Positions 10,412-21,886 of a stretch of DNA of 64,000 bases are shown in pieces. The notes below the pieces were generated by a model. It worked only from the letters and a program-made list of their open reading frames with translations. It had not been told where the DNA came from and did no database searches. Source of the DNA: Scalesia atractyloides (taxonomy: Eukaryota; Streptophyta; Magnoliopsida; Asterales; Asteraceae); contig CAMTDV010000012.1 of NCBI GenBank assembly GCA_947069175.1, forward strand, positions 39,774,341-39,838,340. Reading direction: 5' to 3'. How positions within the stretch are numbered: the first letter of the stretch is position 1; each line of letters begins with the position of its first letter. The position numbers were made by a program, and so were the translations under genes.

Positions 10412-10868
10412 TGTGAACGGGGATCGTGCTCCCGAAACTGAGCAACCAATCTGATCTTCTCAACTAGCAGAGGCGGAATTCATTGCTAGAGAGATTGACA
10501 AAACACACAAGATAGTATACTTACTGTTTAACTGCACTAATGTATTAAATGACGTTTAAGTACAGACTCGAGTAAACAGATTAGCAGGGCTTCGCCGTAC
10601 CAATTAACCAATCACTAACTAGCTCAAACACAACACTCCTTTATTTATAGGTCGACATGACTCATACTGGATGCGTGCTGATCAAACAGAGTGATTCATA
10701 TGAGGGAAAGCTTCGTACGAGTCATTCGTACGAACCACGTACTTGTTCGTATGAATCAGATACAAAAACATATAATCTTTACAAAATCTTCTATATACAA
10801 AGACATTAAAGACCAACATACATTACAAACACATCCTAGACGAAGGCAATAGACATTATGCACCAACA
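10412..10868 (-). repeat. SIRE-C 3' LTR
   Basis: 457 bp, closely matching 24855-25320 with substitutions and small indels, including a shorter run around the palindromic ACGAGTCATTCGTACGAAC. A minus-strand TATA motif CTATAAATAA lies at 10641-10650. Confidence 0.93.
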
Positions 10869-10881
10869 AACTCCCCATCGG
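10869..10881 (-). other. SIRE-C polypurine tract
   Basis: Minus strand reads CCGATGGGGAGTT immediately before the LTR start at 10868, the expected plus-strand primer. Confidence 0.8.
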
Positions 10882-11039
10882 ATGTTGCCGCAGTCTGGAT
10901 TGTCTTCAAAAACTTCACTTGTTTTGACACTAACGCCCAAAAAATCTCTTCGGCGGCTTGCGTCGCTCCTCAAAAGCAATTGGCGTTTGATCTGTCGGAG
11001 GAGGTCGGTTCACTGTATTGCCAAACCGAAAGCTTTGAA

Positions 11040-13965
11040 GCGAGGCTATCCTTCTTCTTTTAGCAATCCTTGCTTCCTTCGTTTCTTCTTCTTTGTCTCA
11101 GTTTCATCAAGCTTTCTCCAAGAAGTCTTCCAATCTGATCCTAAATGTATATCATTTGCAAAACAGACATTGGCAATCTTCTGAAATTGAAGCTCTTGGT
11201 CTTTATCCTTCTCTTCAAAACTGATCTTACTGTAGAATAAACATTCTATATCCTTTTTCGTACAGTTGACTAGCCACATCGGGTCTAGTACTCGAATGCC
11301 ACACCATAACCCGCATATGCGTTTGTGAGCTATAACGGCTTCGGTCAGCTCTTCTGTCACTTTCCACGAATCTTCATCTGGGTGTACGCAGATTACAGCC
11401 TCGCCTGTATTAGAATCATAATGCCACCACTTGAAGATCGAATAAAAATCTTGCTCCATCTTTTACATTGGCATATTTGTCAACACTTTCGGCCATTTCA
11501 AGATGAGCGTAATATCCTTCTTCTTTGTGACAGAATCAATCTCAGTCACACGCTTCGGAAAATGAGGTCTCCAGTTTATAAAACCATGAGTAGCTTCGCG
11601 CTTAATTAATTTCCATAACTTCTGGTCCTGTAGCTTCATCTTGAGATTAATCATCTTCGTTTGAAACAACTCTTGAATATCCCAATATGGTAAGGACTTA
11701 AGATCACTTAAGCAACGAAAATACTGGATTCCAAATTCCCTTTTTATAGCGTAGACATTCAATTCTTCAATCCAACCCAGCTAATTATGTCCCCACGAGA
11801 TATGTCAGCAACACGGGTAAAAAATGCAAGAGGACGTTTGAATTTGCGTTCGGGTGGAAGTTGTTTGAACCACTTTTTACGCATCTCAGCAATTTCTTCA
11901 CTTGTCATCTGTTGAGGAATCGTTCCTTCTGTTACAGCTTCAGCTAATTTTCGTTTCAATACATCCGAATTTTCAGCTGCAAATAATTCAGCAGAAGTTG
12001 GGGAGTCCTCTGTACTCTAATCAGCAGAATTAGTATCTTCATCAAATCATCCTCCATGATAACTCTGTGATAATCATTTGCTTCTTCAACATTCACGAAT
12101 ACATAATCATTTGCCTCGAATGCATTAATCTCATTCAGCTCATCCTCAAAATCAAAATCAAAATTCTCTTCATTAATTCCAAGCATCGCCGCTATCTCTT
12201 CTTTTGAATAACTGTGAACAAACTCTCCCTCTTCTACGTCATGCTCAAGGTATAACATAAATGGTTTTTGCACGACAGGAACAGAAGATATAAAACTTTC
12301 TGTGAAAATTCCTGCCTGGCTTAGCATCTTTAGACTTATCAACTTTGTTCATCTGTTCTTCATCATTCTGATTAGCCGAATCATTCATATACTCAGAAAC
12401 ATCGACTGCTTCATTAATATTAGAATCAATTACAGAAATTCCTGACCCTCCAACATTATCATCATTGTCACCACCAGGGTTACTAGAATCATTAACATCA
12501 ACATTAGTATCCTCTAACTTGTTTCCTTTTGAATCTCTTCTGTCACTTCTTCTATCTCTTTCTCAATCTTTTTCTTCAGAAGCCAATCCCGATGTCTTGT
12601 GAAAGATCAAGCGATTCAATATCTACATCCTTCGACCTTCCAATCAAGATAAACTTTCTCGGTTCTTCATACACAACGATATCCCAACATGTTACTGGCG
12701 CAGACTCAGCTTCTGGCTCAGTTTCGCAATCATAGGTTCCTCCACTATCTTTTCTTTTCCCTTTCCCTGGGCATCAGACTGTTGCTTATATAAACGTTCT
12801 TTTTCAGCAACCCAGTTCTCTGGCTTCTGCTCGTTCTATCATATCAATTTCAGCAGAAATATTCAAACCCAACTTCTCTAATATCTTCTCAAACAGATTC
12901 ATTCTTCTGTCATTCCTCTAATGATCTTCTTCATATCGCCATTTTTAAACGCAATCTTTCATTCTCCGATACAATACTAGCCAATATCGCTTCTAGCTGC
13001 TGCTTGTCAACAATCAACCCTCCAATTCGCTCCCATTTCAAGCTTTTCAGCTGTTAGCTCGTTGATTTGCTCCTGTAATTCAGCTATCCTAACATTATTC
13101 ATCAAAGCCTGATTTAGTCATCCACCCGTGGATCATTGAAAGTAAACTCATCTCCACCAGGTAAATCTTCAAGACCAATGTCATCAAGAATGAACGTGAT
13201 TCGTATGTTCGATGTGGGTTGTTGTGGATGAGAAGACTGTGGTTGTTGTTGAGCTGGCTGCTGTTGCGGTTGTTGCTGATGAACTTCTCTGGTTGTTGTT
13301 GCGGTTGATGCTGATGAACTTGCTCTGGTTGTTGTTGAGGAGCTGGTTCTCGCTGAACAGGTTGTGGAGACGATGGAATATGCGGTGATGGTACCCCCAC
13401 ATTTTCTTCAACAATTGGCTCTATAGCAGGTTCTTTCGGAATAACATTCGGTGATACTCTAGCAGCAGATCGCTTCATTCTTCTTTGCTTCTTCTTGACA
13501 TGAGTACAGTGCAGCATTCACAAATCCCGTACAACCAATTCTATAGAAACATCCCTTCACCATGTATTCGGAAAAACCTGTTGGATCGTTCTCACTATCT
13601 TTAAAATCTAGAACCGTTCGAATTAGATCCTCAGTAATCTTCACTTGAATATCAACATCATCAACTTTCACAGCCGAAATAATCGCGTTATCTTCAATAC
13701 TGTATTCGGCGGCATTCCAAAAATATTCTACGTGAGATCTATAAGCTGTGTGTCTGTCTGTCAAAGCTTTGGTCACTCGAATCCGTGTTAGAAAATCGAA
13801 AACATCTATGTATGCTACAATTTCTGGAGTCGATGCATCTATGACACAACAAATATTGTGGAATGGAGAAAATGTAAATTTCTTGGCCTGTACAAAGAAA
13901 TAACAATCAACCGTTAGAAAATATTCAACATTTAAGACTTTTCCACATACATTCGTACGAACCAT
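11040..13965 (-). pseudogene. SIRE-C long 3' ORF (third ORF, env position), broken
   Basis: Starts with ATG at 13965 (MVRTNVCGK). In order: an N-terminal domain to about 13490 (TFSPFHNICCVID, ALTDRHTAYRSHVEYFW, ITEDLIRTVLDF, YMVKGCFYRIGC); a glutamine/proline-rich stretch at about 13200-13420; a broken charged/coiled region at 12350-13090; an acidic segment at 11956-12342; then a C-terminal domain in three frames (KRKLAEAVTEG and WFKQLPPE; NVYAIKREFGIQYF; EQDFYSIFKWWHYD, VLDPMWLVNCTKKDIECLF, ending in a Lys-rich tail near 11046). I know similar proteins as uncharacterised 3' ORFs of SIRE-like elements. Soybean SIRE1 has an env-like ORF here, but I see no signal peptide or convincing membrane segment. 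Function is unknown. At least four frameshifts or stops divide it. SIRE-B carries an N-terminal relative at 51899-53199. Confidence 0.7.
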
Positions 13966-14740
13966 AAGTTTGTACGAATCAAATACTTAGCCAAATTTTC
14001 AAGTTTGAACCAAGTCTCATTCGTACAAATTACTTTCCTCGTATAAATTACTTTGACACTTAGGATTTTTTTTCAAACTATGCTTCGTACGAACCTGTTG
14101 TTTTGTACGAGTTAATTCCAAATTTTATTTTGAAATCAGCTTTTAAAATCCATTCGTACGAGTTAATTGTTTTGTACGAGTCAAACTTCAAATATAATGG
14201 CAACTTCTTTTCATACGAGCCAATTCCCTCGTACGAATCTCATCGTCGTCCCTAAAATTGTCCAAGTATAATCTGAACTTAAAACTTGTTGTTTTTAACA
14301 AATTGATAGTCGATTTTCAGGTTATTAGAGCCGATATTAACAGATTTGTAGTCAATTTTAAGTTTTACCGGTCCAATTTCCCTAGATCTAAGTTCTATGT
14401 CCAATTTATACAAGTTTTGGCATTATAACAACGTGATTTTGTCAAAATTACCTTTCCCATTGATAGAGGTGTGCAAATCAACCTCAACAATGTGATTTGG
14501 AATCAAAATCAACCAAGAAAGTGAAGATTTCAGTATTGGTCGCACAAAAACTCTCTGAATCGCACAACAGTTCTTTTGGAATAGTAATCTTTTTCGGTGC
14601 GAAGCGATTTGGTATTTATACTAGAGGCCTTGTTTCGTACGACTCAGTTGGGCCGCAAAAAATTCCTTGTTTCGCACAAAAAATTGGTGTGCTTCGAATG
14701 AACTTTTTGTTTCGTACGACTCAGTACTGAAAATCTTTAA
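13966..14740 (-). repeat. TTCGTACGA-rich stretch upstream of the SIRE-C 3' ORF
   Basis: Non-coding. Irregularly spaced TTCGTACGA, CGTACGAGT and CGTACAAAT motifs occur about every 20-60 bases and taper off into plain AT-rich sequence between about 14290 and 14640. SIRE-B has the equivalent stretch at about 53270-53840, also just upstream of its 3' ORF. Confidence 0.75.
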
Positions 14741-16104
14741 ACTTTTGATTTTATTTTTGTAATTATAAATTTTTATCCATTTTATCTGTTTTAAAAACCC
14801 ACTCATTAACCAAGTCCAAGTTAATGACCCTGGTTATCCAATTTGCCTATCAAGTCCAAGTTAATGACCTTGGTTGACCATGTTTGACCGAAACAAATTT
14901 ATTTTAACATGTAAAGTTTTAATTTAATGAACTTTATTGACGTTCGAGTATTCTTTGCGGTAAAGATTAGTTCCCAACCCATGGTTCAGTTTTTCACACA
15001 GCAAGAAGTTTCTAATGAATCCAACCGTTAGTGTCTTAGACTATCGGTAAACTAAAATAAGACTAAAAGCTAAGAAAAAATGAAAATCTTTTTGGATTTT
15101 ATAGAAATTTATCGAAAGAAATAACATATTTTTGTGAATTTTGCGTTTTTAGAGGATCATTTCAAACATATACTCAAGTCATCAGTACCATCGATCTTGA
15201 TAAACTCTTTAAGCTTTTAAACAAATTTACCTAGATTGCCAATATATTTGTCCATTTAAACCCTTCTCATTTCTCAACTGTTTCAAGATATGTTAAGATA
15301 TTATTAGGAACATGAAATAACTGTGTTTCCCATCTCAGAATATATTCCGCATCGAGATTCCCAAATTGTCATTTTAGAGGTGAATATATCTAACTGATAT
15401 CTGTGTATAGGGTGAATGCGAGAGCTTGAGAGCTCAGGTTAGTACTTCCATACAGACAAAGAGATGAAGGCTCGTCTTTAGGGTGTTCCATAAAGGAATC
15501 TTTTGAACTGCAAATGTCAAAATTGCTTAAGACATATTCATTTTTATGTAGCTTCTGGGGAATAATGCGAAAGTACTATAGGAGTTCTAGGCCATTGCTT
15601 CCGCAAAATCAGAAGAACTCGGATAATACCCCAGATACAATCAAATATAAACACCTAGTATCACAGAATCTGGCATTCTCTCAAACGAAATTTCGGAGTA
15701 CTAAGTCCATATATCCAAGAGATGTTATCCCACAAGTTATTCAGTTTTTCTTTTAGATTTATATCTCGAATACAATTTACTGAACGAAGTGAAATCTGTT
15801 GGCGATCCACAGTAAGACTTGCTTAAACAGTTTTTAAACAATACATTTCTTTAGCATACTATGACTATCATTTTTGATTTACTATGATCACTCTTTTTCA
15901 CAAAATTCTTTTTGTCTTTTTCAAATGGTTTTTGTATTTTTCTCAAACATTCTCCCCCTAAAATAAAAAACACACATTTTTTAAATTTTTTTTAAGATAT
16001 TATAAGAAAGAATATACAGAAAAGCGTTTAACTGATGACAAATTCACATTAGGTCGTCATCATCCTCAAACTCAACCTCAAATATATCCCCTGAGATCAT
16101 ATTT
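14741..16104 (-). other. SIRE-C pol-to-3'ORF spacer with internal purine tract
   Basis: No gene. At about 15950-15966 the minus strand reads TTTTAGGGGGAGAATG shortly after the end of pol, like a polypurine tract in an internal position. At about 15650-15720 a block (plus: GGCATTCTCTCAAACGAAAT) has recognisable counterparts in SIRE-B (about 54695-54740) and SIRE-A (about 57045-57095). The plus ORF at 15514-15756 covers it and is not thought real. Confidence 0.65.
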
Positions 16105-16660
16105 TTAAACCATTTAGCTTTAATAAGTTTTTAAACTTTGTTTTATCAAAAGCTTTGGTATAAAAATCTGCTTTTTGGCCATCAGTGTGGATTTTCTCAA
16201 TTCGTACCAACTTTTTATCGTAACAATCACGAATAAAGTGGTGACGAATCTCGATATGTTTAGGGGCGTGAGTGTTAGCATGAGTTCTTGGTGATATCGA
16301 TCGCGACCTGATTATCTACATATATAGGCGTATCAAGAAATTGCAAACCGAAGTCTCTTATCTGTTGTTGTATCCAGAGAATCTGAGCACAACAACTGGA
16401 TGCCGAAACATATTCAGCCTCACAGGTAGAGAGAGCGACCGCGGTTTGTTTCTTGCACTGCCATGTTACCAAATGGGTTCCGAAGAACTGGCAGCCGATC
16501 GTTGTAGACTTTGTATTCAGTTTGCAGCATCCGAAATCAAATCGAATATCCTGCAAGATAAAATCATCATGTTTAGGGTACCACAAGCCGGTGCTTGGAA
16601 AACCCCTTAGATATCGCATAATGCGTTTGACCGCAAGCATGTGTGACTCTCTTGGATTAG
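16105..16660 (-). pseudogene. SIRE-C RNase H
   Basis: From about 16640: LAVKRIMRYLRGFPSTGLWY, KSTTIGCQFFGTHLVTWQCK, ALSTCEAEYVSASSC, QQQIRDFGLQFLDTPIYVDN. After a frameshift near 16278 it continues with APKHIEIRHHFIRDCYDKK, then a KIHTDGQKADFYTKAFD end near 16130. RNase H degrades the RNA of the RNA-DNA hybrid during reverse transcription. The CEAE block keeps its glutamate, but the usual F-S-D-S-D block reads as a shortened, altered RFDFG, so a catalytic aspartate region is damaged. Confidence 0.88.
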
Positions 16661-17650
16661 ACTGATAACGGGCGCACAGGGACGTTGGAAAACATGATAT
16701 CCGGTCTAGAAGCTGTTAGATACATCAAGGATCCGATCATAGAACGATATAAAGTTTCGTCAACTCTTTCGCCATTAAGATCTGGACAAATGCCGTGATT
16801 TGGAGCTAACGGGGTTGATGCTGGTTTAGCTCCTGTCATATTGAATTTCTCCAATATGTCATGAACATATTTCATCTGATGAATCAAGATCCCATCAGGC
16901 AACTGATCGACCTGAAGTCCTAGAAAGAACTTCATCTCCCCCAACGCGCTCATTTCAAATTTGCGTTTCATGACTTCTTCAAAGTCTTTACACAGCGTAT
17001 CATTTGTCGATCCAAAGATAATATCATCCACATATATCTGTACTATAATTAGATGTCCATCTACTTCCTTTGTGAAGAGGGTAGAATGTACTGTTCCTCT
17101 GATAAAGATGTTGTCTAGAAGATGACTCGATAATGTTTCATACCAAGCTCTCGGGGCTTGATGAAGAACATATAAAGCTTTATTCAGATGGTAGACTTTA
17201 TCTTTGTGTACTGGATCAACGAACCCTGGTGGTTGGCCGACATACAGCTCCTCTTTCACTTTGCCATATAAGAAAGCAAATTTCACATCCAATTGGTACA
17301 CCTTGAAACCTTTCCACGAAGCAAAGGCCAAGAATATGCGAATAGCTTCAAGACGAGCAACCGGGGCATAGACTTCAGTGTAGTCTATCCCTTCCTGCTG
17401 GTGAAAACCTTGGACAACAAGTCGAGCTTTGTTTCGAACCACAACGCCTTGATCATCTCGCTTGCACTTGAAAACCCACCTAGTATTAATCTTTTTGTGG
17501 TGATCTGGTAGGTCTACAAGCGTCAGACTCTAAGCTTCTGGAATTGAAGTAGCTCCTCCTGCATCGCATCTACCCAGCTTTCTTCTTTTAACGCGTCTTT
17601 CCAGTTTCCCGGCTCAACCTGAGAAACAAAACAACTATTAGAAATCCTGG
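16657..17650 (-). pseudogene. SIRE-C reverse transcriptase
   Basis: The largest pol piece, open for about 260 codons below 17442 and continuing upstream in the same frame to at least 17520 (INTRWVFKCKRDDQGVVVRN). Motifs: KARLVVQGFHQQEGIDYTEV, VARLEAIRIFLAFAS, LDVKFAFLYG, the catalytic YVDDIIFGS, FFLGLQVDQLPDGI, TPLAPNHG, YRSMIGSLMYLTASRPDI. It lies within the polyprotein, so no separate start is expected. Two changes at normally conserved places: Ser to Phe in DVKxAFLYG and Gly to Val in KALYxLHQAPR. It shifts frame near 16670 before RNase H. Best-preserved copia domain in the window and the main basis for the SIRE assignment. Confidence 0.9.
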
Positions 17651-18420
17651 TGCGAAGCGGAGCAATAGAAGTATAGAAATAGCTTAGATCTATTGATCTG
17701 ATTTCGAGTTTGCACTCCGGTTTGTAAGCTGCCTATAATATTCTCCGATGGATGATATGAAAGTGTTCTGGGCATCACTTCGGTTGGAACATCTACTTCG
17801 GTTGCAAATTTGAGAGAACTTCATCAACGACCGGTATAGGTGAAGAAGCTTCATTCCTAGCATTAGACTTATCAGCCTGTTTGTTCAAGAAGCTTTCTAT
17901 CTGTTCAAATCCTTCATCGGAACTGGATCTGCCATCGTCAAAAGTTGGTTCCCGATCAGAGTCAGAATCATTATCAACATTTTGTTGAGCAGATGATTTA
18001 GCAGTAATGAAATTAGGTGCAGGAACTGGAACTGGATCAGAAGAGCTTTGATCAATATCAGATGTATTGACCGGTGTGACGTAGAAATCACCAAAGGTCG
18101 AGAAACTTGTTCTTGAGCAGATAACTGATACTGTTGAAAGAGCATAACAATTTCTTCTTCAGTTGGCACATCTGGTAGATCAAACGAATTCCAAAAACTA
18201 TCATAGTTAAACACCATTGATCCCCAGGTTTTTGCAACGGTGTTGTATATCTTTGACAATCTAGATGTTGCACAAGAATAACCTGGTTTAGACTCGGCAG
18301 AAGACTCGTTTCTGAGGAGTAGCATATCCAACGAAAAAACCTTCTAATGATTTGGCACCGAATTTACCAGCCGGGTCCAGAATGGTACACGGTGATCCAA
18401 ATGGCTCCAAAAATGCTAAA
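17651..18420 (-). pseudogene. SIRE-C pol linker between integrase and RT
   Basis: Serine-, proline- and acid-rich, low-conservation segment with several frame breaks. Readable pieces include WGSMVFNYDSFWNSFDLPDV (18240-18160) and an acidic part near 17950. This is where copia pol has a variable C-terminal integrase tail. No separate gene is suggested. Confidence 0.6.
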
Positions 18421-19000
18421 TTAGGCTTTCGCTGATTTAGTAACTCGAAACATTCTTTTGTGAGGCTTAACTGTCAACACATGATTTAGGGTATAGCAAG
18501 CTGATGCTACTGCGTCACTCCAAAAACTGATTGGTAATTTCGAATCAGCTAACATTGTTCTTGCAGTCTCTATCAGTGTGCGGTTCTTTCGTTTAGCTAC
18601 TCCATTTTGTTGCGGAGTATAGGGGGCGCTGAACTCATGAAGAATCCCCTTATCATTGCAGAACTCTTGCATCTTCTTGTTCTTAAATTCCGTTCCATTA
18701 TCACTGTGAATTCTCTTAATGGGAAATAATAAAGATTTTTGAGTTTTCTGAAAAGGATCATAAGAGTTTCGAACGTTTCATCCTTACTCTCCAGAAAAAA
18801 TACCCATGAGAATCTTGAATAATCATCTGTAACGACAAGGCAGTATAGATCTTTCGAAATACTTTTGACATTGACTGGTCCAAAGAGATCCATGTGTAGC
18901 CTTTCTAGTGGTAGCTTTATCGAATTCAACAGCTTTCTCGGGTGTGATTTCTTATGCTGCTTTCCCTTTTTGCAACTAAGACAATCATCAGTATAAACTT
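18421..19000 (-). pseudogene. SIRE-C integrase core, catalytic Glu replaced
   Basis: Two frames. The first (18929 downward) has LERLHMDLFGPV with the first catalytic Asp, then VVTDDYSRFSWVFFL. The second (18421-18672 and slightly upstream) has SDNGTEF with the second Asp, FSAPYTPQQNGVAKRKNRTL and ETARTMLADSKLP. In copia integrases the third acidic residue is the Glu of NGV-x-ERKNRT; here the codon encodes Lys. Integrase joins cDNA into chromosomal DNA and makes the 5-bp duplications. This copy would not be catalytic even without the frameshift near 18700. Confidence 0.87.
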
Positions 19001-19510
19001 TTCAATTGACACCCTCCACTAAGTCATTATGCACAAGAAAATTCATCTTGCGAAGATGAATGTGCCCCATCTTTCGATGCCATAATATCGATCTTTTCTC
19101 GGTTGCTTTGGAAACAAATCACTAAACTTTCTTTGACTGGTAGAAGCAATGCTCAAGTCAAGAACATATAAATCATTTTCTCAAGGAGCTCGCATCAGAA
19201 TCCATTCCTCCGGAATTTTGAAACCGGGTTTTAAGATCAAACATTCTCTATCGTTAAAATGCGTCGTGAATTTCTTGTCACAAATTTGTGAAATGCTAAG
19301 CAGATTGTTCTCAAGCTCAGTAATATAGTTCACTTTCAAATGAAACTACTCCGTTCGTGAGAATCCCTTTTCCAACGATCCTTCCTCATTGTGTTCCAGC
19401 AAAACCAACATATCCTCCACGAATAGCTTTAACGTCGTTGAGCAACGCAAGCATTCCTGTCATGTGACGAGACGCACCACTATCCATGATCCATTTAGAC
19501 AACATCGAAC
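19001..19510 (-). pseudogene. SIRE-C protease and GAG-pre-integrase region
   Basis: At about 19480 downward the minus strand reads MDSGASRHMTGMLALLNDV, the copia aspartic protease active site (DSGA) with its usual downstream residues, then GGYVGFAG and a GKGILTNGVVSFE stretch near 19360. It continues through broken frames (LLSISQ-type and H-x-x-KMNFL-type fragments around 19050-19300) to the integrase. A stop interrupts GGYVGFAGTQ. Protease normally cleaves Gag-Pol into its parts. Confidence 0.82.
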
Positions 19511-19748
19511 ATTGGAGTCCCTGCACACATGGTGAAAGAAACTATTTAAACAAAGAAACCCAAGCCTGTTTGGTCTTGGGTGGGTTAGGAATGTCAAACT
19601 TTGGACCCCTTTGTTTGTATCAATTTTTTAAGCATAATTTTGTTTGGAACAGAAGGTGTTTGTTCAACCTTGGATGATTTGACTTTAACAACTTTAGCAA
19701 CCCATTTTTGTGTTTGTGGTTTAGCCTTTTTGACATAAAATTTTGAAT

Positions 19749-20560
19749 CTATTTGTTTGATGTTTCACCAATTTCAAATTTAGATTGACGTTGAATAACT
19801 GGTTTAATATTTTTGTCAGATTCATTGTTTCTTTTAAGAATTTGTTTAGGCATAAACATGGGTGCTTTTAGCTTTTCATCCTTGGTGAATTTTTTCGAAT
19901 GAGAAACAACTTTTGGATTTTCTTGTGAGCAAGATCTTGCGATATGCCCAACTTTCTTACATTTAAAACATGTCCTACTGTCCTTATGAACAGAAGTGTC
20001 CAAAACTTGTTTCTGTTTCTGTTTCTCTTTTTCTTTAAGAAAATCATTGTTTGATTGAGTACCAATGATCTCCTTTTCTTTCTCAGTGGTTGTTCCAAAA
20101 ACAAAATCAATTTTCTTTGTAAAGTTTAATTTTTGGACCTGGTTTTATGTTGCTTTTGGAAACCCAACCCTGCTCTTTTGTTTTCAGGATAATCTTTATT
20201 CTTATGATAGTAGGGTCGGTTGTCACATTTAGATTTAGAGTAAAAAGATGATTCATGTTTATCCAAATCAACACGACTTACCTCTTTCAGCTTGAACATC
20301 TTATCCACTCGATCCATTTTCACATTCTAGATCGGAAAGTCCTCATCCGAAAATAGTTTATCAGATCCTTTCATTTTGTAAACTATAACATTTGGATCAA
20401 CATCTAAACTATTTTCTGATATATCATCAGACTTTGACTTCTCATATGTTTCAGACTCACACACATCAGAATCATTTGTTAAAACCTTTTCAATCACATT
20501 TTTTACCAATTCAGAATCACATTCACTATCATTTTTAGTGTAAGTTACATCCATTTCCAA
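19749..20560 (-). pseudogene. SIRE-C gag, C-terminal part with second zinc knuckle
   Basis: Three frames run together. The segment at 20327-20560 is acidic. The segment at 20126-20323 is basic. The segment at 19749-20003 holds an intact CCHC knuckle CFKCKKVGHIARSC near residues 12-25 and a basic tail. This second knuckle sits just before the protease. Frameshifts separate the pieces. The same feature in SIRE-A (8154-8573) has lost two zinc ligands. Confidence 0.8.
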
Positions 20561-20790
20561 AGGCAGCTATTCAGTTTTCAATTTAAGATTTTGCACCTTG
20601 TCCACCCCAGATGGATTTTTGCATGCATAACTGTTCCACATAGGTGGCGGAACTCAATCATAACTAGCATTTTTTGTTTCACCAATTTTAGATTCATCAG
20701 AATTTTCAATTTTTGGCAAAATGTGATCTATGACGTATGAACTTGTTGAATAACTGACTAACAATTTGTTAACCCGTTTAGTTTCAATTC
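20561..20790 (-). pseudogene. SIRE-C gag linker, broken
   Basis: Short stretch between the coiled-coil ORF and the acidic segment. Open frames are short and no domain is seen. It is kept as part of the gag pseudogene by position. Confidence 0.5.
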
Positions 20791-21886
20791 TCATTTTCTC
20801 AAGTTCACTTTTGAGCTAACAATAGTGTTTAGATGAATGTTAATTGCCATTTGTTTATCCATCACTGTTGCTTTAAGCATCATAAGTGTTGCGTCATTTT
20901 CTTTGAGTGCTTTATTAAATTGTTTAACAGACGCACTCAATTTGTCATAAGCTTCTTTTGTAGATTTGTAATCGCTTGACAAATTGTCTGTTAAACTTTG
21001 CAATTCAGCAAATCTTTTGTCTTTTACAAGACATTCACCACATGGCTCTGCACATTTTAAACAAGGTTTATCAACCGCAATTTCGGATATTGACTCGTTT
21101 ACCTCATTGCCATTGGCCATGAAAGCTTTGATGATGTCTTCTTTCAATTCTTCTATTCTCTCATCATCTTTGACCTCTTCAACTGATTTCTTTTGCTCTT
21201 CACATGTTGATTGCTGACTTGGTGCGAAATAACATGCAAAAGTCTTTAAAATATCATTAGGCAAAAGGTGTTTGAACGGACCGTTCAAAAGCTCCTCCTC
21301 CTCAGATGAAGTGTGGTAATAATAATCGTCATCATCGGTTCCTTCATCAAAAGATGCCCCCGATTCTTCTTCCGGTTCCTCAATTATTTCAGCTACCAAT
21401 GCCAAACTCTCTCCTTTTGAAATATACTTATTCCAATTAAAACCCTTGTCTTCTTGAGTAACAACCAACGACTTATCTTTGGTTTTAGGTTTCTTGTCTT
21501 CAATCGGCACCATTTGGGTTCTTGGCTGAGGACGGTGATAAAATTGCTCTTTTGTAGTAGTCATCGGCGAAAGGATTATGATTTCCTTGAACCTCTCGGT
21601 TAAGACATTTACTTTTGAAGTGACCTTTCTCCCGACACTTGAAGCACGTAACCCTGGATTTATCAAACCCAAGTTTCCCATCAAGACCTCCCAAGTTCTC
21701 TTTTCCTGTAATCTCCATAAATCTTTGTGCCCGACGAACAATTGAAGCCATACACCATTTAATGTCTATCAACTCCATCTCAACTGGATCAATTTGATCA
21801 TAATCTTCACGAGTCATCTCAGAGTTTCCGATCTTTCTAGCAACTAGACTATCGTAAGACTTAAGAACTGAAGCAAGTAATGACAT
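20791..21886 (-). pseudogene. SIRE-C gag, nucleocapsid, acidic and coiled-coil part
   Basis: The frame at 21500-21886 starts HMSLLASVLKSYDSLVARK and carries DPVEMELIDIKWCMASIVRR and a CCHC knuckle CFKCREKGHFKSKC. A one-base frame change leads to a 316-codon frame (20791-21741) with an acidic Glu/Asp-rich segment, a Cys-rich CLKCAEPCGECLVK motif and a long helix (LQSLTDNLSSDYKSTKEAYD onward) with heptad character. The CxxCxxxCxxC motif ahead of the coiled coil is not a standard retroviral knuckle; in SIRE-A only a single CFEC-like trace remains at about 7085. Layout matches SIRE-A 6279-7366. Confidence 0.8.
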
